Part shown: positions 8,301 through 17,886 of the stretch, in pieces
How positions within the stretch are numbered: the stretch's first letter is position 1
Layout: each line of letters begins with the position of its first letter
Source of the DNA: Streptomyces camelliae
GTDB lineage: Bacteria; Actinomycetota; Actinomycetes; Streptomycetales; Streptomycetaceae
NCBI RefSeq assembly: GCF_027625935.1
Contig: NZ_CP115300.1
Span: 7,688,001-7,752,000 of the forward strand
Direction: 5' to 3'
DNA length: 64,000 nt
Program-made: the position numbers and the translations under genes
The notes under the pieces: model-generated
What the model was told of the DNA's origin: nothing
The model's input: the letters and a program-made list of their open reading frames with translations, nothing else
Database searches by the model: none

Positions 8301-11300
8301 GTGCTGTGCGGCGGCGCCGACCTGCACAACGGCATCAACGACTACGTCCTGTTCTCCTCCGTCCACGCGCTCTCGCCGACCGGCCGCTCCCGCGCCTTCG
8401 ACGCCTCCGCCGACGGCATCGCGCTCGGCGAGGGCGTGGCCTGCCTGGTCCTCAAACGGCTCGCGGACGCCGAACGCGCCGGCGACCGGATCTACGGCGT
8501 GGTCAAGGGCCTCGGCTCCGCCAGCGACGGCCGCTCCCTGGGCCTGACCGCACCCCGCCCCGAAGGCCAGCGGGCGGCACTGGAGCGCGCCTACCGCAAC
8601 GCCGGGGTCTCACCGGCGGACGTCGGCCTCGTCGAGGCCCACGGCACCGGCACGGTCGTCGGTGACCGCACCGAACTCACCGTACTCAGCGACGTGTTCA
8701 CCGAAGCCGGTGCGGAGCTGGGCAGTTGTGCGCTCGGCTCGGTCAAGTCGCAGATCGGGCACACCAAGTGCGCCGCCGGACTCGCCGGCCTCATCAAGAC
8801 CACCCTCGCCCTCTACACCGGTGTCACCCCGCCCACCCTGCACGTGGAGCACCCCAACCCGGCCTGGGCACAGGACAGCAGCCCCTTCGTCTTCCACACC
8901 CGGGCCCGGCCCTGGAGCGCACCGGCCGCCGAACGCTTCGCCGGGGTCAGCGCGTTCGGCTTCGGCGGGACCAACTTCCACGCGGTGCTCGCCGGTCACA
9001 GCGACGCCGTACCACCGGCGCAGACCCTGGACGAGTGGCCGTGCGAGCTGTTCCTCTTCCGGGGCCGGGACACGGTGGCGGCCCACCGCACGGTCGAGGA
9101 GCTCCTGCGGGCCGCCGAGGCCGACGGCCGGCCCTGGCGGCTGCGGGACCTCGCCCTCGCCGCGGCCCGCCGCGCCGACACCGCGCACGAACCGGTACGC
9201 GCCGCCGTCGTGGCCCGCGACATCGAGGAACTGACCGCACAGCTACGGCGGATACTCGCCGGGGAGCACGACCCGGCCGCCGGAATCCACGCGGCGGACC
9301 CGGTGGACGGCCAGATCGCCTTCCTCTTCCCCGGCCAGGGCAGCCAGCGCACCGGCATGCTCGCCGACCTCCTGGTCACCCTTCCCGCGCTGCGCCACTA
9401 TCTGTACCTGGGCCGCGCCCACGCCGACGTCGTCCATCCGCCGGCCGCCTTCGACGACACCGCCCGCGAGCGTCTCCGGGCCGACCTCACCGACACCCGG
9501 TCCGCCCAGCCCGCCCTCGGCATCGCGGGCCTCGCCGCCCACGCCTTCCTCACCTCCGCGGGCGTCCACCCCGACCAGGCCGCCGGTCACAGCTACGGCG
9601 AACTGGTCGCCCTCGCCGCGGCCGGCGCCCTCGACCCCGAGACCCTGCTGGAACTGAGCGGCGAACGCGCCGCCGCGATCCTGGCGGCGGCCGGCGACGA
9701 CCCCGGCACGATGGCCGCCGTCGCCGCCCCCGCCGAGACGGTCACCGACGCCCTGCGCACGGCCGGGGCCCCCGCGACCGTAGTCGTCGCCAACCTCAAC
9801 TCACCCGAGCAGACGGTGATTTCTGGACCGACCGAGGACATCGGCACGGCCGTACGACTGCTGCGCGCGGTCGGGCTCGGCGCCCGGCGCATCCCCGTGG
9901 CCTGCGCCTTCCACAGCCCGCTCGTGGCCTCTGCGGGTGAGCGTTTCGCCAAGGTCCTCGCGGACAAGACCGTACGGGCACCCGAGTTCCCCGTCTGGGC
10001 CAACCGCACCGCCGCGCCCTACCCCCGCGATCCCGACGCGGTGCGTGCCGGACTCGCCGCGCAGATCGGCGCCCCGGTCGCCTTCGTCGCCCAGATCGAG
10101 GCGATGTACGAGGCGGGCGCGCGGCTCTTCGTCGAGGCGGGCCCCGGTAGCGTGCTCACCCGGCTCGTGCGGCAGATCCTCGGCGACCGCCCGCACCGCA
10201 CCGTCGTCTGTGAACCGTCGGGGGACAGCGGGCTGCGCGGCTGGCTGGACGCACTCGCCCAACTCGCCGTCGCCGGACGGCCGGTGCGCACCGCCTGGCT
10301 CCTGCGCGGCCGCGACGCCGTCGACGCGCTGCGCGCCCCGGCACCGAAACGGCCCGGCTGGACGGTCGACGGACACCTCGTCCGCACCGCCGACGGGGCA
10401 CTCCTGCCCGGTGCCCTCGCACCGGCCCGACGAGTCATGGAGACGACCGTGACCACCGACCAGCCGCACGGCGCCCCCACCGACCGGGACGCGCTGATCT
10501 CCGAGTTCCTGCGCACCAGCAGGGAGATGATCGCCGCCCAGCGCGATGTGCTGCTCACCTACTTCGGGGCGGCACCGGGCGCGACACCGCCGGCCCCGGT
10601 CGCCGCCGTGCCCGCACCGGATCCCGTGGCGCAGCACGAACTGCCGTCCGCCGAGCCGCCGTTGTCCTCCCTCGTTGCCGAAGAGCCGGTGGCCGACGTG
10701 GAGCGGATCGTCCTGGAGATCATCAGCGAACGGACCGGCTATCCCGTCGACATGATCGAGCCCGACCTCGACCTGGAGGCGGACCTGAGCATCGACTCCA
10801 TCAAGCGTGCCGAGATCGCGGGTGAACTCGCCAAGCGCCTGGGCATCGCAGGCGGCGCCGAGGTCCTGGACGACGCCGAACTGGAGGAACTGGCCAAGGC
10901 GCGCACGGCGGCGGCGGTGACCGGATGGCTCACGGCGCGTGTCGGGGCCGGATCCGGGGGCGAGGGCGAGCGGGTGGAGGCGGCCCATGCCCGCGAACCG
11001 GTCGAGGAGCGGGCCGAGGTGTCGTACGGTCGCGAACCGATCGAGGCGCAGGCGGAGGTGTCATACGCCCGGGAACCGGCCGGGGAGCCGGCGGAGGCGG
11101 CGCACATCGGTACGCGAGCTCCGGCGGAACCTCTCGTTCCCGGGGTGCCGCCCCGGCGCTGTGAGCTGCGACCCGTGGCCCTTCCGGAGCCCGGCCCGGT
11201 CGGTCTCGACCTGTCCGGGCGGCGCTTCGTCCTTCTCGGCGGCGGAGCGGGCACGGCGGGCGAGCTCGCGGCGCGGCTCGCCGCGCACGGTGCCGATCCC

Positions 11301-12617
11301 GTGGTCCTCGACCAGGCGCACCACCTCACCTCGGCCGACGGCCCGGTCGACGGTGTCGTGTACCTCGGCGCGCTGCCCGGCTCCGACCTTCCAGTGCTGC
11401 CGGACGCCTTCCCGGTGCTGAGGGCGGCGCTGGCGTGCGGCCCGCGGACGCTGCTCGCCGTGCGGGGCGCCGACCGCGCGCAGGCGCTGCGGGCGGCCGG
11501 GCTGGACGGGCTGTTCCGCAGCGTCGGCCGGGAGTACCCCGGCCTCCTCGCCCGGGTCGTCGCCGTGCCGGACACCGCCCCGGCGGCCGTCGCCGAGGCC
11601 CTGCTCGCCGAGCTGCGTGCCCCGGAGCCGGTGGCCCCGGTCGTCCTGCGTACGGCGGCCGGAGCCCGGCAGGGATTCGAGCTGCTGCCCGCGCCCCTCG
11701 GCCTGCTCGGCACCACCGGCGCCGGGCCCGCCGCCGACGGCGCCGCCGAGGCGGCCGCGCTCGGTCTCGACCGGGACTCCGTCGTCCTGCTGGCCGGCGG
11801 CGCCCGGGGCATCACCGCGCGGTTCGCCGCCACCCTGGCCCGCGCCTGCCGGTGCCGGGTCGAACTGCTGGGCCGTACCCCCGCGCCCACCGCACCCGAG
11901 GACCCCCGTACCGCGGCCGCCCGCACCCCCGTCGAACTGCGGGCGGCGCTGGCCGCCGGACCCGGTGCGCCGAAGCCCGCCGAGATCAACCGGACCGCCG
12001 AACTCCTCCTCGCCCAGCGGGAGATCGCCACGACCCTCGCCGAACTCGGCACGCTCGGCAGCGAGGCCCGCTACCGCTCGGTCGACTTCCGGGAGCGGGA
12101 CGCCGTCCTGCAGGCGGTCAAGGAGATCCACGCCGAACACGGCAGGCTCGACGGTGTCGTCTTCGCCGCCGGAGTCATCGAGGACCGGCTGATCGCCGAC
12201 AAGACGCCCGAGTCCTTCCAGCGGGTCTACGGCACGAAGATCGCCGGTGCCGCGGCGCTGTTCGCCGCCCTGGACGAACTGCCCGCCGCGCCCGCGTTCA
12301 CCGTACTGTTCGGCAGCATCGCCGCCCTCCTCGGCAACCGCGGCCAGGCCGACTACGCCGCCGCCAACGACGCCCTGGAGGCGCTCGGCGCGGACTGGGC
12401 CGAGCGCACCGGCCACCGCGCACTGACCGTGCACTGGGGACCCTGGGCACCCTCCGGCGCACACACCGGCATGGTCGGGGCGGAACTCGGCCGCGAGTAC
12501 GCCAGGCGCGGGGTCGACCTGATCGACCCGGACGAGGGCACCGCGGCCCTGCTCCGGGAGCTCGCCTGGGGCGACCCGGCGGCCCGTGCCGTCGTCCACA
12601 CCGCATCGGGCTGGTGA
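5394..12617 (+). CDS. PUFA-synthase-like type I polyketide synthase: FMN barrel x2-KS-AT-ACP-KR
   Basis: 2407 residues. Two nitronate-monooxygenase/PfaD-like FMN barrels come first: barrel 1 (about 1-235, GAESGGRVG near residue 127, ACGGIG) and barrel 2 (about 396-735, PVAQGPMTRVSD, GSECGGHVG near 530), joined by a low-complexity Ala/Asp/Val linker. In PUFA systems this family is the enoyl reductase. Next is a ketosynthase (from about 763; Cys948 in DAACASS, His1083 in EAHGTGT, His1123 in IGHTK), an acyltransferase (from about 1309; Ser1400 in GHSYGE), one ACP (Ser1802 in LSIDSIKR, the hallmark PUFA-type carrier motif) and a ketoreductase (GGARGIT near 2135, Tyr2321 and Asn2325). ATG 5394 is chosen over GTG 5298 because GGAG precedes it and 5298 falls inside the promoter. 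A dehydratase is lacking here and is supplied by the next gene, one base away. The family resembles the S. coelicolor SCO0124-0129 lipid cluster. Confidence 0.9.
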   Translation: MTSPVRAQDLILCLTPFGEPDAGLAAAASAAGALGVLDLGTGDRRCREELSRLRRAAPGPFGIRVTGRCTLTPADVGDGPDTVVLTSDAPWQATQLPPHWRVLAEITDIDQARTAVRAGARGLIARGAESGGRVGELSTFVLLQQLLSDGELNDVPVWACGGIGPRTAAAAVAGGAAGVVLDSQLALLAESGQPETVRAALRSLDGSETVLLGGHRVLRRRGPDAPRISADDPETIAALLGTADPRTHLLPVGQDGFLAARFAERWGHVRGVVRELSAVIQGVAVGDPVRVDGVADAGPAGRAGTAGAGPEADLGAEGAGAAVALGEADAGAEASHAVSDARSAASQAVSDAGPAGAAGVSDVASDIASDIVTDARHTQAEPAAVAALRPGSAMSRALGTRLPVAQGPMTRVSDQAGFAAAVAEGGALPFLALALADGERTRAMLTEARAVLDGRPWGVGVLGFAPEEIRNAQLDAVRELRPTHAVIAGGRPAQAEALERAGIRTFLHVPSPGLLRQFVDAGARRFVFEGSECGGHVGPRASFPLWEAQLGVLEDYLADADDERARQLEVLFAGGVHDERSAAMVAALAAPLTARGAAVGLLMGTAYLFTEEAVAHGAIQPLFQRQVLAATATDLLETAPGHATRCVPSPFTGDYRDREAALRAQGLSDREVWEGLERLNVGRLRIASKGVERCTDGELAAVGEERQLSDGMFMAGEVAVLRSATTTVAELHRAVTDGAADFLTRRAARPAPLPPAEPAPPAPLDIAIVGMACMFPQAADLAAFWSTVVTGRDAVTEVPPERWDPAVHHASASTASKWGGFLPRIPFDPLRYGIPPASLGSIEPVQLLSLEAAWRALEDAGYGDRGRAFDRARTSVVFGAEAGSDLSNAVTLRAVLPAYYGKVPDGIEEQLPRLTEDSFPGMLANVISGRIANRLDLGGANFTVDAACASSLAALDVACKELVSGTSDMVLCGGADLHNGINDYVLFSSVHALSPTGRSRAFDASADGIALGEGVACLVLKRLADAERAGDRIYGVVKGLGSASDGRSLGLTAPRPEGQRAALERAYRNAGVSPADVGLVEAHGTGTVVGDRTELTVLSDVFTEAGAELGSCALGSVKSQIGHTKCAAGLAGLIKTTLALYTGVTPPTLHVEHPNPAWAQDSSPFVFHTRARPWSAPAAERFAGVSAFGFGGTNFHAVLAGHSDAVPPAQTLDEWPCELFLFRGRDTVAAHRTVEELLRAAEADGRPWRLRDLALAAARRADTAHEPVRAAVVARDIEELTAQLRRILAGEHDPAAGIHAADPVDGQIAFLFPGQGSQRTGMLADLLVTLPALRHYLYLGRAHADVVHPPAAFDDTARERLRADLTDTRSAQPALGIAGLAAHAFLTSAGVHPDQAAGHSYGELVALAAAGALDPETLLELSGERAAAILAAAGDDPGTMAAVAAPAETVTDALRTAGAPATVVVANLNSPEQTVISGPTEDIGTAVRLLRAVGLGARRIPVACAFHSPLVASAGERFAKVLADKTVRAPEFPVWANRTAAPYPRDPDAVRAGLAAQIGAPVAFVAQIEAMYEAGARLFVEAGPGSVLTRLVRQILGDRPHRTVVCEPSGDSGLRGWLDALAQLAVAGRPVRTAWLLRGRDAVDALRAPAPKRPGWTVDGHLVRTADGALLPGALAPARRVMETTVTTDQPHGAPTDRDALISEFLRTSREMIAAQRDVLLTYFGAAPGATPPAPVAAVPAPDPVAQHELPSAEPPLSSLVAEEPVADVERIVLEIISERTGYPVDMIEPDLDLEADLSIDSIKRAEIAGELAKRLGIAGGAEVLDDAELEELAKARTAAAVTGWLTARVGAGSGGEGERVEAAHAREPVEERAEVSYGREPIEAQAEVSYAREPAGEPAEAAHIGTRAPAEPLVPGVPPRRCELRPVALPEPGPVGLDLSGRRFVLLGGGAGTAGELAARLAAHGADPVVLDQAHHLTSADGPVDGVVYLGALPGSDLPVLPDAFPVLRAALACGPRTLLAVRGADRAQALRAAGLDGLFRSVGREYPGLLARVVAVPDTAPAAVAEALLAELRAPEPVAPVVLRTAAGARQGFELLPAPLGLLGTTGAGPAADGAAEAAALGLDRDSVVLLAGGARGITARFAATLARACRCRVELLGRTPAPTAPEDPRTAAARTPVELRAALAAGPGAPKPAEINRTAELLLAQREIATTLAELGTLGSEARYRSVDFRERDAVLQAVKEIHAEHGRLDGVVFAAGVIEDRLIADKTPESFQRVYGTKIAGAAALFAALDELPAAPAFTVLFGSIAALLGNRGQADYAAANDALEALGADWAERTGHRALTVHWGPWAPSGAHTGMVGAELGREYARRGVDLIDPDEGTAALLRELAWGDPAARAVVHTASGW

Positions 12618-12618
12618 C

Positions 12619-15600
12619 ATGACGTCACGTCAGCTACCCGTCGCCATCGTCGGGATGGCGGTGCTGCTGCCCGGCGCCCCCGGCCTCGACGCCTACTGGC
12701 GCAATCTGCGCGACGGCGTCGACGCGGTCCGCGAGGTCCCCGCCGACCGCTGGGACGCCGACTACTACCGGCCCGGTACGGCGGCCGGGCCGGCCGCCGC
12801 CGACCAGGTGTACTGCCGGCGCGGCGGCTTCGTGGACGGCCTGGCCGAGGTGGAGGTCACGCGCTACGGCATCATGCCCGCCTCGGTGTCCGGCACCGAG
12901 CCGGACCAGCTGATCGCCCTCGACGTGGCCGCCGCCGCGCTCGCCGACGCGGGCGGCACGGACCGGCTGCCCGACCGGCACCGGATCGGGGTGGCGCTGG
13001 GCCGCGGCGGCTATCTCACGCCCGGCCTGGTCCGGCTCGACCAGCGGGTCCGGACGGCTCACCAACTCGTGCGCACGCTGGGCGAGTTGCTACCCGGACT
13101 GGAATCGGACCAACTCGACCGGATCCGCGCCGCGTTCACCGAACGGCTCGGCCCCGACCGCCCGGAGTCCGCGATCGGCCTGGTCCCCAACCTGGCCGCG
13201 TCCCGCATCGCCAACCGGCTCGACCTGCGCGGCCCCGCCTACACCCTGGACGCGGCCTGCGCCTCCTCGCTCGTCGCCGTCGACCAGGCGGTCACCGAAC
13301 TCACCACCGGCCGCTGCGACATGATGCTCGCCGGGGGAGTGCATCACTGCCACGACATCACCCTCTGGAGCGTCTTCTCCCAACTGCGCGCCCTGTCCCC
13401 GACCGAGCGCATCCGTCCCTTCCACCGTGACGCGGACGGCATCCTCATCGGCGAGGGCACGGGCGTCGTCGTCCTGAAGCGGCTCGCGGACGCCGAGCGC
13501 GACGGCGACCGCGTGTACGCGGTGATCCGGGGCACGGGCGTGGCCGGAGACGGCCGTACGGCGGGGCTCGTCACCCCCGACCCGGGCGGCCAGGCCCGCG
13601 CCGTACGACAGGCCTGGCACACCGCCGGCCTCGATCCGGCCGCACCGGACTCCATCGGCCTGCTGGAGGCGCACGGCACCGCGACGCCCGCCGGTGATAC
13701 GGCCGAACTCACCACCCTGGCAGAGGTGTTCGGGCCACGGCAGCGGGGCGGTGACATCCTCCACCCGGTCCTCGGCTCGGTGAAGTCGATGATCGGCCAC
13801 ACCATGCCGGCCGCCGGAGTCGCGGGCCTGGTGAAAGCCGCCCTCGCGCTCCACCACGGCACCCTCCTGCCCACCCTGCACTGCGAGGACCCCCACCCCG
13901 CCCTCGCCGCCACGCGCTTTCGCACCCTGGACCGGGCCCGCCCCTGGGAGACCGACGCCCGGCAGCCGGTCCGCCGGGCCGCCGTGAACGCCTTCGGGTT
14001 CGGCGGGATCAACGCCCACGTGGTGCTGGAGGAGGCCCCCGGCCGTCCGCCGATCCACGCCCCCTCCGGACCCACCCCCGCCGCCGCCCAGGTGACCGGG
14101 CCCGTTCCGGCTGCCGCTCGGATCGCCGAGCCCGGTTCGGTTCCCGCCCACGTGACCGAGGCCGGTTCCATCGCCGCTCATGTCGCCGAGCCCGCTCCTG
14201 CTGCCGACCATGTGAACGAACCCGCCCCCGCCCAGGTCACCGAGTCCGAGCCGGTCCTGCTTCTCGCCGCCGACAGTGTGGCCGGTCTCGGTGCCCTCCT
14301 CGACGCCGAGGACTCCGCCGTACTCGCCGCAGGGCTCGACCCCGCCCGGCCGCACCCCGGTGCCGGTCCCGTGCGGCTCGGTGTCGTCGCGCCGAACGCC
14401 AAGCGGCTCGCCCTGGCCCGTCGTGCGGTCGCCAAGGGCCGGGCCTGGCAGGGGCGCGGCGACGTGTGGTTCCGGCCGGGGCCGCTGCTCGGCCGGGCCG
14501 GTGGCGGGCTGGCGTTCGTCTTCCCCGGGCTGGAGGGCGACTTCACCCCCCGCACCGACGACATCGCGGCCCACTTCGGGCTGCCGCCACTGCCCGGCGC
14601 GGACGTGGAGGTCGGGGACGTGGGACGGCACGGCTTCGGTGTCGTCGGCGTGGGCCGTCTGCTGGACCGGGTGCTGCGCCGGATGGGTGTCGTACCGGAC
14701 GCGGTCGCCGGGCACAGCGTCGGCGAGTGGACGGCGATGGCGGTGGCCGGACTCTACTCGGCCGCCCAAGTGGACGCCTTCATGGCCGAGTTCGACCCCG
14801 ACACGGTCACCGTCCCCGGCCTCGCATTCGCCGCCCTCGGCACTTCCGCCGAGCACGTCCGCACCGCCCTCGCCGAGGACTGGCCGGACTCCGGCATCGT
14901 GCTCTCCCACGACAACGCGCCCCGCCAGTCCATGGTCTGCGGCCCCGGCGCGGCGGTCGAGGCGTTCGTACGGGCCCTGCGCGCCCAGGGCGTGATCTGC
15001 CAGGTGCTGCCCTTCCGCTCCGGCTTCCACACCCCGATGCTCGGACCGTACCTCGCCCCCATCAAGGAAGCCGCCGACCGCTTCCGGCTCCATCCGCCGG
15101 CCGTGCCGGTGTGGTCCGGGACCACCGCGGCGCCCTTCCCGCCGGGCGAGGCGGAGGTGCGTGAGCTGTTCGTACGGCATCTGCTGGAGCCCGTCCGCTT
15201 CCGCGAGCTGACCGAGGCGATGTACGCCGCCGGGCACCGCGTCTTCGTCCAGACCGGCCCCGGCCACCTCACCTCACTGATCGACGACACCCTCGGCGAC
15301 CGCGACCACCTGACCGTTGCCGCCAACGCCCGGCAGCGCAGTGGGATGTCCCAACTCCGGTGTGTGGCGACCGCGTTGTGGGCGGCGGGTGCGTCCGTGG
15401 CCCCGGCGCTGCCGCACCGGGCCACCCCAGCCGCTGCTGAGCGCCCACCCGTCCGCCTCGACCTCTCCGGCGCCCTCGTCTCCCTGGCCGGCCCGGAACT
15501 CGACGCCCTACGGGCCGAACTGCGCCCCGCCGCGCACCCGGCGCCGCCCCGCTCCGGCGCGCTGGACTCCCTGGCCACCCGCTTCCCGGCCGCGGCCGAG

Positions 15601-17496
15601 CTGAGCGCCCTGCTGCGGGACACCGCGGACACGGCGGCGGAGCTGATCACCGCGCGCCGCCGCCCCACCCCGGCCTCTGCCGCGCCCGCCCTCGACAGAT
15701 CCGGCACCCCGGCCTCTGCCGCGCCCGCCCTGGACAGATCCGGCACCCCGGCCTCTGCCGCGCCCGCTCTCGACAGATCCGGTACCTCGGCCTCTGCCGC
15801 GCCCGCCCTCGACAGATCCGGCACCTCGGCCTCTGCCGCGCCCACCCCCGACAGATCCGGCACCCCGGCCCCTGCCCTGCCCGCCCTCGACAGACCCGCC
15901 CCGATCACCACCACACTCCACGTCTCCCCCCGCACCATGCCCCACCTCCTGGACCACTGCTTCTTCCCGCAGCGGCCCAACTGGCCGGATGTGGAAGACC
16001 GTTGGCCGGTGGTGCCGGCCACCACGATCGTGCGGCACATGATGGACGCGGCGGAGGCCGCGGCCCCCGGTCTGCGGGCCGTCACCGTGCGCGGGGCCCG
16101 CTTCGACCGTTGGCTCACCGCCACACCGCCCGTCGACGTGCCGGTCACCGTCACCCCCGACCCGCTTCCCGGCCGTCCCGACCGCGTCACCGTCGCCTTC
16201 GGCCCCACGGCCCGCGCCGTCGTCGAACTCGCCCCGCACCACCCCGCACCGCCCCCGCCCGGTCCGCTCCCGGACGCGCCGGAACGCCGGCCCGAGCACA
16301 CCGCCGCCCAGATCTACCGGGAGCGCTGGATGTTCCACGGCCCCGGCTTCCAGGGCCTCACCGACCTCACCGCGATCGGTGAGCGGCACATCCGCGGAAG
16401 GATCACCGCACCCTCCGCCCCCGGTGCCCTGCTCGACAACGTCGGCCAGCTCCTCGGCTACTGGATCATGGCGACCCGCACCGAGCGGACCGTTGTCTTC
16501 CCCGTGCAGATAGGGCAGTTGAGCTTCCATGGGCCGCACCCGGCCCCCGGCACCGAGGTCGCCTGCCTCCTGCGGATCACGGCCCTCACGGACACCCTTC
16601 TGGAGGCGGACGCGGAGCTGACCGTCGGCGGCCGGGTGTGGGCCCGGATCACCGGCTGGCAGGACCGCCGCTTCGACAACGACCCGACGACCCGCCCCGT
16701 CGAGCGCTTCCCCGAACGCCACACCCTCTCCGTCGCCCGGCCCGGCGGCTGGGTACTGGTGCACGAGCGGTGGCCGGACCTCGCCTCACGCGAGCTGATC
16801 ATGCGCAACTCGCTGGGCGGTGCCGAGCGCGCCGCATACGCCGAACGCCCGCCGCGCGGCCGCCGGCAGTGGCTGCTCGGCCGGATCGCGGTCAAGGACG
16901 CCGTACGGCAATGGCTCTGGCAGCACGGCGAAGGCCCCGTCTTTCCCGCCGAACTCCGGGTTCACAATGATGAGTTGGGAAGTCCGTACGTCACCGGTAC
17001 GCATGGGCGCACCCTGCCCCCGCTGGACGTCTCGCTCGCCCACCGGGGCGAGGCGGGCGTGGCGATCGTACGGACGCACCGCCCCCAGCCGGGCCCCGGC
17101 ATCGACATCGAAGAGGTCGCCGAGCGGGACCCGGCGACCCTCGCCACCGCGCTCGGCACGCCCGAACTGCGGCTGCTGCGGGGCCTGCCGGAGGACGGCC
17201 CCGATCCGCAGGCGCGGTGGTTCACCCGTTTCTGGGCCGCCAAGGAGGCGGTCGCCAAGGCCGAGGGCGTCGGATTCGGCGGCCGGCCACGGGACTTCGA
17301 GGTGCTGGAGGCCGCCCCGGACGGCAGCCGGCTGCTGGTCTCCGGCCGTCTGGAGCGCGCCTACACCGTGCACTGCGCGCCGGTGAGTAATCCACCCGCT
17401 CTGCCCGGGCGGGAGTACGTGGTGGCCTGGACGACCGGGCCCGGAGCCGACGACGCACGGGGCGACGACACACCGCCCGACGCCGGACACCCCTGA
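12619..17496 (+). CDS. PUFA-synthase-like megasynthase: KS-AT-DH-phosphopantetheinyl transferase
   Basis: 1625 residues, starting one base after the previous stop, so the two are probably translationally coupled. Domains: ketosynthase (5-480; Cys214 in DAACASS, His352 in EAHGTAT, His394 in IGHTM), a repeat-rich Pro/Ala linker, an acyltransferase (about 635-930; Ser700 in AGHSVGEW), six 13-residue repeats, a hot-dog dehydratase (about 1096-1355), and a complete 4'-phosphopantetheinyl transferase at the C-terminus (about 1430-1605; Asp1496 and Glu1498 in GIDIEEV, Lys1542 and Glu1543 in WAAKEAVAKA). The fused transferase would load the phosphopantetheine arm on the ACP of the first synthase and on the free ACP downstream. 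Both KS and AT keep their catalytic residues, unlike the inactive chain-length factor of classic PfaC. Confidence 0.88.
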   Translation: MTSRQLPVAIVGMAVLLPGAPGLDAYWRNLRDGVDAVREVPADRWDADYYRPGTAAGPAAADQVYCRRGGFVDGLAEVEVTRYGIMPASVSGTEPDQLIALDVAAAALADAGGTDRLPDRHRIGVALGRGGYLTPGLVRLDQRVRTAHQLVRTLGELLPGLESDQLDRIRAAFTERLGPDRPESAIGLVPNLAASRIANRLDLRGPAYTLDAACASSLVAVDQAVTELTTGRCDMMLAGGVHHCHDITLWSVFSQLRALSPTERIRPFHRDADGILIGEGTGVVVLKRLADAERDGDRVYAVIRGTGVAGDGRTAGLVTPDPGGQARAVRQAWHTAGLDPAAPDSIGLLEAHGTATPAGDTAELTTLAEVFGPRQRGGDILHPVLGSVKSMIGHTMPAAGVAGLVKAALALHHGTLLPTLHCEDPHPALAATRFRTLDRARPWETDARQPVRRAAVNAFGFGGINAHVVLEEAPGRPPIHAPSGPTPAAAQVTGPVPAAARIAEPGSVPAHVTEAGSIAAHVAEPAPAADHVNEPAPAQVTESEPVLLLAADSVAGLGALLDAEDSAVLAAGLDPARPHPGAGPVRLGVVAPNAKRLALARRAVAKGRAWQGRGDVWFRPGPLLGRAGGGLAFVFPGLEGDFTPRTDDIAAHFGLPPLPGADVEVGDVGRHGFGVVGVGRLLDRVLRRMGVVPDAVAGHSVGEWTAMAVAGLYSAAQVDAFMAEFDPDTVTVPGLAFAALGTSAEHVRTALAEDWPDSGIVLSHDNAPRQSMVCGPGAAVEAFVRALRAQGVICQVLPFRSGFHTPMLGPYLAPIKEAADRFRLHPPAVPVWSGTTAAPFPPGEAEVRELFVRHLLEPVRFRELTEAMYAAGHRVFVQTGPGHLTSLIDDTLGDRDHLTVAANARQRSGMSQLRCVATALWAAGASVAPALPHRATPAAAERPPVRLDLSGALVSLAGPELDALRAELRPAAHPAPPRSGALDSLATRFPAAAELSALLRDTADTAAELITARRRPTPASAAPALDRSGTPASAAPALDRSGTPASAAPALDRSGTSASAAPALDRSGTSASAAPTPDRSGTPAPALPALDRPAPITTTLHVSPRTMPHLLDHCFFPQRPNWPDVEDRWPVVPATTIVRHMMDAAEAAAPGLRAVTVRGARFDRWLTATPPVDVPVTVTPDPLPGRPDRVTVAFGPTARAVVELAPHHPAPPPPGPLPDAPERRPEHTAAQIYRERWMFHGPGFQGLTDLTAIGERHIRGRITAPSAPGALLDNVGQLLGYWIMATRTERTVVFPVQIGQLSFHGPHPAPGTEVACLLRITALTDTLLEADAELTVGGRVWARITGWQDRRFDNDPTTRPVERFPERHTLSVARPGGWVLVHERWPDLASRELIMRNSLGGAERAAYAERPPRGRRQWLLGRIAVKDAVRQWLWQHGEGPVFPAELRVHNDELGSPYVTGTHGRTLPPLDVSLAHRGEAGVAIVRTHRPQPGPGIDIEEVAERDPATLATALGTPELRLLRGLPEDGPDPQARWFTRFWAAKEAVAKAEGVGFGGRPRDFEVLEAAPDGSRLLVSGRLERAYTVHCAPVSNPPALPGREYVVAWTTGPGADDARGDDTPPDAGHP
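15672..15905 (+). repeat. Six tandem 39-bp repeats inside the second megasynthase
   Basis: Units start at 15672, 15711, 15750, 15789, 15828 and 15867, exactly 39 bases apart. Each encodes a 13-residue unit close to ASAAPALDRSGTP. The first five are nearly identical in DNA and the last is diverged. They lengthen the flexible linker between the AT and DH domains without breaking the frame. Confidence 0.93.
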
Positions 17497-17529
17497 ACAC
17501 GAAGACGAAGCAGCCGAGGAGCACCCCCG

Positions 17530-17883
17530 ATGAACCCCACCCAGCCGGTTCCGACGAACTCCCTCCCGCCGGCCCCCGCGCCGCCCACCGTGCCCACCGC
17601 GGACCGTGTGCTCGCCGACGTCACCGGCATGCTCCGCACCGTCCTCGCGGAGTACGGCGACGACGATGTGGTGATCGGCATGTCCACCACCTTCAACCGC
17701 GATCTGGAGCTGGAGAGCATCGACCTCGTCACCCTGGCCGGGCTGCTGGAGGAGCGGTACGGGCGGCGGGCCAACCTCGCCGAGTTCCTGGCCGGCATGG
17801 AGTTCGACGAGATCATCGAGCTGACCGTGGGCCGGCTGGTGGAGTACGTGGTGTGGAGCCTGAAGACCACGCAGGCGGGCTGA
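17530..17883 (+). CDS. Free-standing acyl carrier protein
   Basis: 117 residues. A proline-rich N-terminal tail of about 23 residues is followed by one carrier-protein fold. The phosphopantetheine attachment site is Ser63 in DLELESIDLV, where the usual GxDS is LES. GAGGAG precedes the ATG. In the operon it sits between the megasynthase carrying the transferase domain and the hydrolase, so it probably carries a starter, an extender or the finished chain for hand-off; which of these is not visible. Confidence 0.9.
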   Translation: MNPTQPVPTNSLPPAPAPPTVPTADRVLADVTGMLRTVLAEYGDDDVVIGMSTTFNRDLELESIDLVTLAGLLEERYGRRANLAEFLAGMEFDEIIELTVGRLVEYVVWSLKTTQAG

Positions 17884-17886
17884 GCC

